Position numbers and translations under genes: made by a program
Part shown: positions 1-7,029 of the stretch, piece after piece
How the letters are laid out: every line of letters begins with the position of its first letter
How positions within the stretch are numbered: the stretch's first letter is position 1
The notes under the pieces: generated by a model
Told to the model about the DNA's origin: nothing
The model's database searches: none
Seen by the model: the letters and a program-made list of their open reading frames with translations, nothing else
Source of the DNA: DASXRU01 sp036506395
GTDB lineage: Bacteria; Acidobacteriota; Blastocatellia; Pyrinomonadales; Pyrinomonadaceae
DNA: 16,756 bases
Reading direction: 5' to 3'
Assembly: GCA_036506395.1 (NCBI GenBank)
Contig: DASXRU010000190.1
Span: 1 to 16,756 of the forward strand

Positions 1-8
1 TGCAACAC

Positions 9-50
9 GACCCACCCGCTACCGCGTGGTGGTACTGACCTCACCGGGAC
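9..50. repeat. REP-like repeat remnant at left edge
   Basis: A stretch beginning CCCACCCGCTACC and ending near GTACTGACCTCACCGGGACC closely resembles the sequence at 5747-5790. It also shares the CCGCTACCGC...GGTTCTGAC core with the paired element at 6750-6857. It appears to be one copy of a dispersed palindromic repeat family. It is a single degenerate copy near the window edge, so its full extent is unknown. Confidence 0.5.
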
Positions 51-192
51 CGCTCCCTGTATTACCTCGTGGGACCGCTTGTGGTTAATGGCAACGCGCA
101 AACTGACCCACGAGCTGCCAACATTGCTCATTAATCAACCAAGCGGTATCTTTTGTCGCAACCGTATCGTTCGGTGGGCGTTTAGACTAACG

Positions 193-2022
193 ATGAAGAT
201 CAAATCCACCCTTCTCAGTCTCTTGCTCCTGGCTGGATCGCTCTCGATGATGGTGCTGGCTCAGCCATTTGTTATGGCCCAGGTGGACGCGAAACCCGAC
301 GGTGCGGCCCCGCCGAAGACCCAGGAGGATAAAGAGAAGGAGCTCGAGCGCCGGCGGGAACTGGACCGCAAAACACTGAGCTTGCTTGACGAGATCGCAG
401 GTGGGGCCTGGAGCCTCAAGCTACCCGAGAACCGTTCGTTTGTCCTGGCCGCCACGGCTGACCTCTTTTGGGAGCGCGACGAAAAGCGGGCGCGCACTAT
501 ATTTTGGCAAGCGCTCGACAATCTCAACATGGCCAATCCGCCCGCCCCTCAGACGGGGGCCAGAGCGACGGCCGCCAGTAAGGCCCAGAGTCCCAATCAA
601 TACTTCGCTACCTTCGCATTACGCCAGGGGTTTCTGCGCAAGGTTGCGCGCCGCGATCCGCAACTCGCCCTGGACATGCTGCATGGCACGCGTCTGTTGC
701 CGCCTGAACCGGCTAACGTCAAATATCACTTGCCCGACGAGAGCGATCTGGAACAGGAAATAGCCAGCGAAGTTGCCGCGCGCGATCCCAGGAGGGCCTT
801 GCAGATTGCCCGCGAAAGCCTGGCCAAGGGTTTGACGTTTCAGCTGTTGAATCTCCTGTACCAGCTCAATGAGAAGAACCACGACCTGGGCTCTGAGTTT
901 GCCGGGGACATCATCGACAAACTCCACACTGCGAAGTTGACAACCGACGGATCCGGCGTCCAAATCGCCATCCAGCTTTTGTTGTCGAGCAGAACTCCGA
1001 AGAATGTTGCCGGCGAGAATGCCCTGGTGGGTGGATGGCGGCTCAAACTTAGCGATGAAGAAAGACGCGATCTGGTGGAGTTGATTGTGGACGCAGCCTC
1101 GGAAGTATCTGCAAACCCAAATCTCTTTTTTTCTGTCACGCAAATAATGCCCGAGGTCGAGCAATTCGCACCTGAGCGAGTCGCGATGCTTAGAAAAAAG
1201 CTGGCGGAAGTTGATCGCGGCCTTAATCCGGAGCAGAAGGGTTGGAATGAATACAACGACCTGATCATGAAGGGTAACGCGGAAGAGATGCTTGAAGCCG
1301 CCGCCGCGGCCGATGGCGAGAGACGCGAGTCTCTCTACCGACAAGCGGTGGTAACCGCAGTAATGAATGGCAGGGCCGACCGGCTGCGCGAGTCTATTAA
1401 CAATCAAATCGAGGACGAGGCGCGAAAGAAAAGCCTGATTGATGCGCTGGACTCCGAACAAATCGGCTTCGCAGCGTATCGCGGTCAGACGGAAGAGCTG
1501 CAAAAGTTGCTGCCGCAAATCCGGCTGAAAGAAGTACGGGCCCGGGCGATGGCCGAGATAGCCATCCTGCTGGAGAAGAAAGGGGACCACGACGAAGCGT
1601 TGAAGCTCCTCGACGACGCCCAGGCGTTAATCAAGGTCGATCTAAAAAGCGAGACTCAATCAGACGCGCTAATGATGCTGATGCTCGCCTCTGCGCTGGT
1701 AGATCCACCGCGGGCCTTCGCAATGGTTGAACCAATAATCGACCGCGCCAACGAAGAGATCTCCCGGTTGCTGCTGTTGGATAAGGTGGTGAAAAGCGGC
1801 GTTGTCAAAAAAGGAGAAATAATGATGGGGCAACCGGGATTGCCCCTGGAGTTTACAGTGCTTAGATACGGCAAGGGGATTGTGGCACTGGCCGGCGCGG
1901 ACTTCAATCGTACGAAGGCTGCGGCCGATCGGTTTCAGCGCCCCGAGCTGAGGATCATGGCGCGGCTGCTGATCGCTCAGGCGCTGCTGCAACAGCCGCC
2001 GCCAAATCCTGTAGTGCCCTAA
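193..2022 (+). CDS. exported helical-repeat protein of unknown function
   Basis: The frame is open from 79, but the ATG at 193 begins a clear Sec signal peptide: MKIKS, a leucine-rich core, then a cleavage region near VMAQ (residues 26-30). I therefore chose 193, giving 609 aa. No Shine-Dalgarno is obvious upstream. The mature protein starts with a charged low-complexity stretch (residues 40-60, E/K/R/D-rich). The rest is almost all alpha-helical with repeated A-x-x-x-x-A/L patterns typical of TPR or HAT-like solenoids, for example around residues 410-560. No catalytic motif is visible. Proteins of this kind are common and uncharacterised in Acidobacteriota (from memory). It probably acts in the periplasm as a scaffold. 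It stands alone: the next gene is on the opposite strand, beyond a repeat-filled spacer. Confidence 0.75.
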   Translation: MKIKSTLLSLLLLAGSLSMMVLAQPFVMAQVDAKPDGAAPPKTQEDKEKELERRRELDRKTLSLLDEIAGGAWSLKLPENRSFVLAATADLFWERDEKRARTIFWQALDNLNMANPPAPQTGARATAASKAQSPNQYFATFALRQGFLRKVARRDPQLALDMLHGTRLLPPEPANVKYHLPDESDLEQEIASEVAARDPRRALQIARESLAKGLTFQLLNLLYQLNEKNHDLGSEFAGDIIDKLHTAKLTTDGSGVQIAIQLLLSSRTPKNVAGENALVGGWRLKLSDEERRDLVELIVDAASEVSANPNLFFSVTQIMPEVEQFAPERVAMLRKKLAEVDRGLNPEQKGWNEYNDLIMKGNAEEMLEAAAAADGERRESLYRQAVVTAVMNGRADRLRESINNQIEDEARKKSLIDALDSEQIGFAAYRGQTEELQKLLPQIRLKEVRARAMAEIAILLEKKGDHDEALKLLDDAQALIKVDLKSETQSDALMMLMLASALVDPPRAFAMVEPIIDRANEEISRLLLLDKVVKSGVVKKGEIMMGQPGLPLEFTVLRYGKGIVALAGADFNRTKAAADRFQRPELRIMARLLIAQALLQQPPPNPVVP

Positions 2023-2044
2023 TGTGCGTGCTCGTCTCGCTTAC

Positions 2045-2302
2045 TCCCTCCCTCTGGGAGGGTTTAGCGTGCCGGCTCCCTCAGAAGAAATACGCGCGGC
2101 CTCGATGGCCGCGCGTCGTTTCGATGAGGTCACCCTTACTTTCTGAATTGGAATTATCGCGCCGTTATTAGTTTAGTTCGCCGGATTGGGCGGGCCGCGT
2201 TCATCATCTAGAAGCGGCGCGCGGCCATCGAGGCCGCGCGTTAATGAATCGTTTGATTGATTCGCCGCAGGCCCTCCCCTAAACCCCTCCCAGAGGGAGG
2301 GG
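2045..2302. repeat. nested inverted-repeat element in a spacer
   Basis: This gene-free spacer (2023-2347) between convergent genes holds two inverted-repeat pairs, one inside the other. The outer arms are 2045-2066 and 2280-2302 (CCCTCCCTCTGGGAGGGTTT and its complement, with one extra C). The inner arms are 2092-2116 and 2218-2241; these are exact complements over 24 bp, and each is itself a near-palindrome (CGCGCGGCC...GGCCGCGCG). The centre is about 100 bp of unremarkable sequence. No ORF or transposase is inside. It is probably a non-autonomous REP-like or MITE-like element. It may also act as a bidirectional transcription barrier between the two genes. Confidence 0.7.
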
Positions 2303-2347
2303 ATAGAAACAAAGAAATTGAAATAGGGGCACCGCCGCCAAATCAGA

Positions 2348-3298
2348 CTAACTCGACGCAGTAATGATCGAAGCCCGGGCCCCGGTCAGCTCCGAAAAGT
2401 CTTTGGAGTAAATCGCATCAACAGTTCGCACCCGGGTAACTGCCTCCGCCAATTCTTCATTTGAAATGAAACCGTCGGCCACGTTTTCAATGGCCCAGAT
2501 TGGTATGTGCGCCGCGGTGTGCAGCAGGTCTTCCAAAAGGTTCAAGTACTGCTGTCTGGTTTCCACATTGCCGCCAAGCTTGCCCGCACTCTTCCGTTCC
2601 AGCTCCGGCCAGAAGTCATTACCGCGCCGTAGCCATTCTTCGCGCCAGGCCAGCCGGCGTGCATTCGCATCGCCGTGTGCATGGGCGGCGGGCAGCCGCA
2701 GGAAAAGCAGATCCGTATGATGGCGCTCCGCCAAAAAGTCCCTGGCTTCCTGATTCGTGCTCTGGTTACGCAGCGAGTTGTCTATGGGAACCGGGGCCGA
2801 CTGTTGCAGGCGGCGAAAAACGATCGATAGAGACAAAGGCTGGCGCAAAGCCATCGTGCCGGCGTCGAAGGAAAGCACGTAATCGCCGACCATCATTCCC
2901 AGCATTAGAGCGCAGGCCCGCTTGATGGGCGAGCTCATCAGCTCGGCGTTCTCGCGCACGTTGTCGAACCACCAGGCGTCAGTTTCATTGAACCAGTTGA
3001 GCAACGATGGATTACTCAGTTCAACTCGCGGCATATAGGCATCGTCGAGGATAATCTCGACGTCGCTTTCCGAGAGGTTCTCGGAATTGTTTTCAATCAA
3101 GGCGGTCGCTTTCGTCCAGGCCCATTGCGCGTGATCGTTTGCGGCTACGCGAACCTTCCAGTGCTTCAGGTACAATCCCAGGTTCGGCTCGCCGGCAAAC
3201 GGCAAAGCGGCGGAGCGAAACTTCAAACGCCGCAAAACGCTCAGCTCAAATCCGAGCCAGCCGTTTGCGTTCGTTCCTGCGCCGTTGAGATTCGACAT
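2348..3298 (-). CDS. D12-methylase-like protein without DPPY motif (putative)
   Basis: A 316-aa protein with an ATG start, the last gene of a three-gene minus-strand operon; only 6 nt separate it from the HD-GYP gene upstream. I do not recognise it with certainty. Residues 14-56 resemble the start of D12-class N6-adenine DNA methyltransferases: an F-x-L/K-R-R helix, PFAG at 33-36 (SAM-binding motif I in D12 enzymes) and ND at 54-55 after a beta strand. Where a DPPY catalytic motif would be expected (about 195-203) the sequence reads TDLLFLRLP. The following helix and strand (QYLNLLEDL...IPIWAIENV, 250-272) again resemble the D12 C-terminal part. If the fold is right, this is a catalytically dead or repurposed methylase. 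It could equally be an unrelated lineage-specific protein. Confidence 0.4.
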   Translation of the reverse strand: MSNLNGAGTNANGWLGFELSVLRRLKFRSAALPFAGEPNLGLYLKHWKVRVAANDHAQWAWTKATALIENNSENLSESDVEIILDDAYMPRVELSNPSLLNWFNETDAWWFDNVRENAELMSSPIKRACALMLGMMVGDYVLSFDAGTMALRQPLSLSIVFRRLQQSAPVPIDNSLRNQSTNQEARDFLAERHHTDLLFLRLPAAHAHGDANARRLAWREEWLRRGNDFWPELERKSAGKLGGNVETRQQYLNLLEDLLHTAAHIPIWAIENVADGFISNEELAEAVTRVRTVDAIYSKDFSELTGARASIITASS

Positions 3299-3304
3299 TG
3301 AGAA

Positions 3305-3964
3305 TCAGAATTCCAGATGATCAATTTCTGTTGTCACGGGCGCGCTGTCGCCGTTCGCAGCGTACGACTGCGTTTCCTTTAATGGACCCAGGGCGAGAAA
3401 TACCTGCACGATTTGCGGGTCGAACTCCAGAGCCGACCAGTCGATCAAGTGCAGACGCGCTTGCTGTTCCGAGTAAGCCGGGCGAAAGGGTCGCGCGTCC
3501 GTCAGCGAGCAGTAGGCGTCGGCGACGCGCAGGATGCGCGCGGCCAGTGGAATCTGTTTGAACGATAGACCATCCGGATAGCCCGAGCCATTCCACCACT
3601 CCTGGTGCCACCTGATGATGAGCTGGGCCCCGCGATCTGCGCCGGCGCGCCCCGCTTCCTGTTCGCCGATTAGTGGATGGCGAGCGAGATCCAGACGCTC
3701 TTCCTGAGAGAGGGGACCCGCGCGGCGAATGTAATCGCGTTCCATTACCAATTCGCCCAGGTCATGCGCGTAGGCGGCCACCCGCAGTGAAAGCCGATCC
3801 TGCCGCCCAAGATGGAAATGCTTCGCCAGCTCATCAGCCACCACGGCAATTCGCGTTGCATGCGGATGGCTATAGTCTTCGAACTCATCTGTGGCCGCGC
3901 CCAGCGGCTCAAATGTTTCCAGGGCTACTTCTTCGTTGTCGGCAAAAATCTGTACTGATGACAT
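3305..3964 (-). CDS. HD-GYP domain protein (degenerate c-di-GMP phosphodiesterase)
   Basis: A 219-aa, single-domain, cytosolic protein. The HD-GYP signatures appear in order: H35 in HPHATRIA, the HD pair at 67-68 (AHDLGE), H96 in RHPLIG, H120 followed by NGSGYPDGL (125-133), and VADAY with D149, then RPFRPAY. Active family members hydrolyse cyclic di-GMP. Two usual residues differ: HDIGK is HDLGE (Lys to Glu), and the HHE triplet before GSGYP reads HQE. Catalysis may therefore be altered, although the core HD and Asp ligands remain. There is no receiver or membrane domain. It lies 51 nt downstream of the DUF4388/J/TPR gene and 6 nt upstream of the methylase-like gene, so all three are probably co-transcribed. 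No strong Shine-Dalgarno is seen; a short hairpin precedes the ATG. Confidence 0.8.
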   Translation of the reverse strand: MSSVQIFADNEEVALETFEPLGAATDEFEDYSHPHATRIAVVADELAKHFHLGRQDRLSLRVAAYAHDLGELVMERDYIRRAGPLSQEERLDLARHPLIGEQEAGRAGADRGAQLIIRWHQEWWNGSGYPDGLSFKQIPLAARILRVADAYCSLTDARPFRPAYSEQQARLHLIDWSALEFDPQIVQVFLALGPLKETQSYAANGDSAPVTTEIDHLEF

Positions 3965-3967
3965 GTG

Positions 3968-3982
3968 CCAAAAATCTTTTGG
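3968..3982 (-). promoter_or_regulatory. small hairpin at the HD-GYP start codon
   Basis: CCAAAA-ATC-TTTTGG is a perfect 6-bp inverted repeat with a 3-nt loop. It ends 3 nt before the ATG at 3964 on the minus strand, where a ribosome binding site would normally be. It could reduce or couple translation, but it is short and A/T-rich, and may be chance. Confidence 0.25.
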
Positions 3983-4015
3983 TCGGAAGTAGGCGAATGC
4001 GATCTGCGTTCCGTT

Positions 4016-5581
4016 CTACTTTTGATTAATAGTGCGCAATAACTGGTGCGCAGCTTCGTTGTTGGGTTCGAGCGCCAGGGCCCGTTCAAGCTCTGTCTGA
4101 GCGCGCCGGGCGAATCCCAGCTCGCGGTACAAACGTGCCAGCATCACGCGATATGTAGCGTTCGCGGGATCCAGGGTAATGGCGGTTTGCAATTCAGTCT
4201 CGGCCAGGCGACGGGCCTGCGGCTGCGTCGTCAGCGCGCTGCCATAATACGCTCGATATCGCGCCTCACCGGGCGAGGCTTGCGCCGCTTCGGCAAGACA
4301 TCTTATCGCCAGTAAACTGTTTTCCTGCTCCAGCGCCGCCAGACCCTGCTGAAATCTAGTCTCCGCGTGTGATCTCTCTGGTGACTCTCCTTTTACCTGA
4401 GCGGCCGGCTTCTTTTCTGCGGGGACTTCGCGAGGTTTCTCGACACTCCGCGGAGAAGCCGGCGACGGGCCCTGCGATGTGCGTGGGGCCGTTTCCCCGA
4501 CGCCAATCTTGGCGTCATAAGCTGAACGCAGAGAGGCATCCGCCAGCGTTTCATATGCCTGCGCAAAGCGTGCAAAAGCAGATTCCAGATCCCCGCGAAC
4601 CTTCAGGCTCACGCTCTTATGAAACTTGTCCGGGTGGAAACGGCGCGCCAGGCTGTGATAGGCGCGCTTGATTTCCGCCATGTCGGCGAGGCGTCCAATG
4701 TCTAGAACGTCGTAATGATTATCTGCATTGTTTACCCGGGCTAACATCGCTTTCAGCTCTCGCTCTTCCTTCGCTTTGGTTGTGGCGGTATCCTCGCTGA
4801 TAGTTTTCAATGGTCCGCTCGTGCCAGCCGGCGGCGCGGCCGCCTTCTTCAGCTCTCCCGAACTGGCGGGCGCTTTCGGATCCGAAGGCGTGAGGGCACT
4901 TGACCAATCGCTGCGCTGCAAAAGTCCGCCCAGCGCCAGCGTATAAGCCAGCCGCAGGGCTTCAATGTCTTTGAGGCCGGCCAGCGCCTTCAGCTCGCTG
5001 ACTGACATTGGCGCCGTGACGCGAGAAAGGAAAGAAGCTTCCGCCGAAAGCAGGCTGATGCCGTTATCTGCGTCGGCGAATGGCGAAAGCGTTTCATTCG
5101 TACTCTGGAACCTGGCGGCGATGAAATTTCCCGGTAAGCGACGCGCGCATTCAATCAACAACAATCTGGAATCAAGGGTGATTCGCATCTCTTTCGCCAA
5201 ACGGACGCGCGCATCGTAGCTCCATTGGCCATCTATCCATAGCAGCGCCAGGCGAAGTACATCGGACACTTGTTGGGCCCGTATCGCGTCCAGATCGGAG
5301 CGCTTAATGAGGCCCTGACTCAACAAAGCATCTGCCAGATCCTGATCGCCCTTGCCGCCGAACCTGGCGATCAGCGCGTCATTGAGCACCCCGCCCTTTT
5401 TCAGAACCTCCCCCAGGCGATGAGTCCGCAAATTCGATGTGGCGTACACAACCTCGCCGGCGTCGAAATAGACGACAACCTTAACGCGCTCGCGCTCCAG
5501 GCGAAGCGCGCCCGAATTCTTTGCGGTACCTATTTCTCGAATAAGCTCGGCAAGCGGATGCTCGCTCAAATGACCATTCAT
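4016..5581 (-). CDS. DUF4388 (PATAN) / J-domain / TPR protein
   Basis: First gene of the minus-strand operon. The frame extends to a TTG at 5614. I prefer the ATG at 5581 (521 aa) because DUF4388 domains start with a pattern like M-x-G-x-L-x-x-x-x-L-x-x-L-I-x-x-I, seen exactly as MNGHLSEHPLAELIREI. Domains in order: DUF4388 (1 to about 110, including VYFDAGEVVYA), a helical region to about 230, a Pro/Ala/Lys linker, a J domain (289-357, HPD at 316-318 in FHPDKF), a second Pro/Lys/Ser linker, and TPR repeats (405-518). DUF4388 proteins are bacterial signalling or gliding-type regulators. The J domain would contact a DnaK-type Hsp70 and the TPRs a protein partner. No membrane segment is present. 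With the downstream HD-GYP gene this suggests an intracellular signalling scaffold. Confidence 0.85.
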   Translation of the reverse strand: MNGHLSEHPLAELIREIGTAKNSGALRLERERVKVVVYFDAGEVVYATSNLRTHRLGEVLKKGGVLNDALIARFGGKGDQDLADALLSQGLIKRSDLDAIRAQQVSDVLRLALLWIDGQWSYDARVRLAKEMRITLDSRLLLIECARRLPGNFIAARFQSTNETLSPFADADNGISLLSAEASFLSRVTAPMSVSELKALAGLKDIEALRLAYTLALGGLLQRSDWSSALTPSDPKAPASSGELKKAAAPPAGTSGPLKTISEDTATTKAKEERELKAMLARVNNADNHYDVLDIGRLADMAEIKRAYHSLARRFHPDKFHKSVSLKVRGDLESAFARFAQAYETLADASLRSAYDAKIGVGETAPRTSQGPSPASPRSVEKPREVPAEKKPAAQVKGESPERSHAETRFQQGLAALEQENSLLAIRCLAEAAQASPGEARYRAYYGSALTTQPQARRLAETELQTAITLDPANATYRVMLARLYRELGFARRAQTELERALALEPNNEAAHQLLRTINQK

Positions 5582-5652
5582 GCGCGCACTGGACCTCATC
5601 CAGCTCTCAATCAATATAACGCACGCGCGCGCGAAAATAGAAGGAGGGAGTC

Positions 5653-5734
5653 ATTGCCGATTTCCAATTGCCAAATGCCGATTGGCTGTTTCGTCAAGAG
5701 CCAATTGGCAATCGGAAATCGGACAATTGACAAT
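5653..5734. repeat. inverted heptamer-repeat element
   Basis: The left half (5653-5680) is four 7-bp units: ATTGCCG, ATTTCCA, ATTGCCA, AATGCCG. The right half (5706-5734) carries the complementary family: TGGCAAT, CGGAAAT, CGGACAAT, TGACAAT. The two halves form an imperfect stem-loop with about 25 bp between them. The same heptamer family fills the spacer at 7940-7974. It lies in the divergent spacer between the minus-strand operon and the histidine-kinase-like gene. Confidence 0.7.
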
Positions 5735-5746
5735 GGAAGAGGCCCA

Positions 5747-5790
5747 CCCGCTACCCCGACGTGTCGGAGTACTGACTTCATCGGGCCCGA
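5747..5790. repeat. REP-like repeat copy
   Basis: CCCACCCGCTACC, then GTACTGACTTCATCGGGCCC, aligns along most of its length with positions 9-50, differing mainly in the middle. It also shares its core with the arms at 6750-6857. It is a single copy of the dispersed family and codes for nothing. Confidence 0.5.
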
Positions 5791-5830
5791 ACCTAGCGCC
5801 ATTCAGCCAGGCAAGTCGAATAAGAGGGGT

Positions 5831-5859
5831 TTGACACCTTCCGTCTTGCTGAATAGTAT
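5831..5859 (+). promoter_or_regulatory. sigma70-like promoter for the histidine-kinase-like gene
   Basis: A perfect -35 box, TTGACA at 5831-5836, is followed after exactly 17 bp by TAGTAT at 5854-5859 (4 of 6 matches to TATAAT). Transcription would start near 5866, giving a leader of about 110 nt to the GTG at 5978. It is the best promoter-like match I saw in the spacer. No motif for regulator binding is evident. Confidence 0.55.
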
Positions 5860-5977
5860 TCCTTCAACATTCAACAATTCAGATTGGCAATTACTTCCGT
5901 GTGGTAGCGAAGTATTTGCGGAGCATTTGCGCCGACGTGATCCGATAGTTGCGAGTTAGTTTTCTGAGGGGGGAAAC

Positions 5978-6748
5978 GTGGCGGGAACATCGCAAGACGA
6001 GAGCGGCCTGGCTACGCAGGATGACGCCAAAGCGATCGCGGACGACAACACTCAGCTGCGGCGCCTATCCGACTATCGCACGCTAATGCTCGCTAGTATT
6101 ACGCACGAGCTACGCACGCCACTGACAGCGATCCTGGGCTTTGCGGAGATCCTGCTGGATTTTGAAAAGCTAACGGAATCGCAAAGAGAGTTCTGTGAAA
6201 AGATTCAAAACTCCGGGAAGCAGTTACAGAGCACCATTAATCTGCTATCCGATTTAACAAATCTTAGCCCTGGTGGCTCCGAAAGCGTCGTGCACGAGTT
6301 TTCGCCAGGCAGTGCATTGCGTGAATCGTGTGCAGCGGTTTCACGCCGGGCGGAAAAGAAAAGTGTCGTGCTTGTTTGCAACATTGATAATGCATTTGCC
6401 AGCGTGGTGTCAGATGAAAGCCAGGTCCGCCAGGTGCTTTTCAACTTTCTCGCCTACGCGATAGCCCGCAGTCCAATCGGTGGCCGGGTGACATCCACGG
6501 TAACAACGGCAGCGAACAGCGACGTTCTCTTCAAGATAAATGACGAAGGCGAGCCCGTCGACCTCTCCCGCGGCCTCGACTTCGCCGCTGTTGGCAGTGA
6601 CGGCGAGAACCCCAACCTGCACCAGCTTGGGCTGGAAATCTCCCGGCAACTTCTCCAGGCGTTGGGCGGCACTGTCACGCTTGAGAATCGAGAGCCGCAA
6701 GGCCTCGAGATAGCAGTGAAGCTGCCAGCGCACCCGTCGCTGCCATAA
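5978..6748 (+). CDS. histidine-kinase-like protein with degenerate ATP site
   Basis: A 256-aa soluble protein. The GTG start is supported by a purine-rich GAGGGGGG just upstream. After about 30 residues comes a HisKA dimerisation domain with an intact H-box, SITHELRTPLTAILGF (phospho-acceptor H43). A GHKL-type ATPase domain follows (about 105-250). Its key boxes are eroded: the N-box reads VLFNFLAYAI, so the Mg-binding Asn of the usual NLLxNA is Tyr160; the G1 box is DEGEP (189-193) instead of DxGxG; the G2 region is HQLGLE (215-220) instead of GxGLGL. There is no sensor, transmembrane segment or neighbouring response regulator. It may be a pseudokinase that acts as a phospho-acceptor or dimerisation partner, or simply a divergent kinase. 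A large inverted repeat follows 1-2 nt after its stop. Confidence 0.8.
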   Translation: MAGTSQDESGLATQDDAKAIADDNTQLRRLSDYRTLMLASITHELRTPLTAILGFAEILLDFEKLTESQREFCEKIQNSGKQLQSTINLLSDLTNLSPGGSESVVHEFSPGSALRESCAAVSRRAEKKSVVLVCNIDNAFASVVSDESQVRQVLFNFLAYAIARSPIGGRVTSTVTTAANSDVLFKINDEGEPVDLSRGLDFAAVGSDGENPNLHQLGLEISRQLLQALGGTVTLENREPQGLEIAVKLPAHPSLP

Positions 6749-6749
6749 A

Positions 6750-6857
6750 GTGGGTGTCAGAACCGCCTGCGGTAGCGGGCGGGCCTTTTCTTATTCAAGT
6801 GGGTCCAGCCACGGGCAAGGGCCCGCCCCGCTACCGCAGGCGGTTCTGACACGCCCA
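6750..6857. repeat. paired REP element (long inverted repeat)
   Basis: Two arms of about 36-39 bp, 6750-6785 and 6819-6857, are near-perfect complements around the core TCAGAACCGCCTGCGGTAGC. They are separated by about 33 bp containing a short pyrimidine tract. Each arm contains a smaller hairpin (CCGCCTGCGG). The element starts right after the stop of the kinase-like gene, so its transcript would form a strong hairpin and might stop transcription or protect the 3' end. Single related copies lie at 9-50 and 5747-5790. Confidence 0.75.
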
Positions 6858-6948
6858 CTGCCTGACCAGCCTCCCACTCATTACCGCCAAATTTATCGTG
6901 ATATGATGCGAAAAAAGGAATTGTTATACGAGGCGCAGTGCCCTGATT

Positions 6949-7021
6949 TGTAACGCAAACTGTTAGTTTGCGATGGATGAAGGCCATTCGACTTTTGCGC
7001 AAGCTAACAGCTTGCGTTACA
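6949..7021. repeat. paired REP element next to a start codon
   Basis: The arms are 6949-6972 (TGTAACGCAAACTGTTAGTT plus TGCG) and 6998-7021. They are complementary over 24 bp with two mismatches and separated by 25 bp. Each arm is itself an imperfect hairpin (GCAAGCTNNNAGCTTGC type). The right arm ends only 8 nt before the ATG of the acetyltransferase gene at 7030 and takes the place where its ribosome binding site should be. The family differs in sequence from the 6750-6857 element. Confidence 0.75.
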
Positions 7022-7029
7022 AAAACTAA

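Noticed and set aside
79..192. N-terminal extension of the first gene
   Set aside because: It would put 38 residues ahead of a clear signal peptide that starts at the ATG at 193.
619..1590. Long minus-strand frame (323 codons) opposite the first gene
   Set aside because: It overlaps a convincing signal-peptide protein; its translation has no domain and looks like reverse-complement noise.
5582..5614. TTG start adding 11 residues to the DUF4388 protein
   Set aside because: The domain begins exactly at the ATG at 5581, as in the family.
5270..5959. Plus-strand frame of 229 codons
   Set aside because: It lies opposite the start of the DUF4388 gene and runs through the heptamer repeats; no protein-like pattern.
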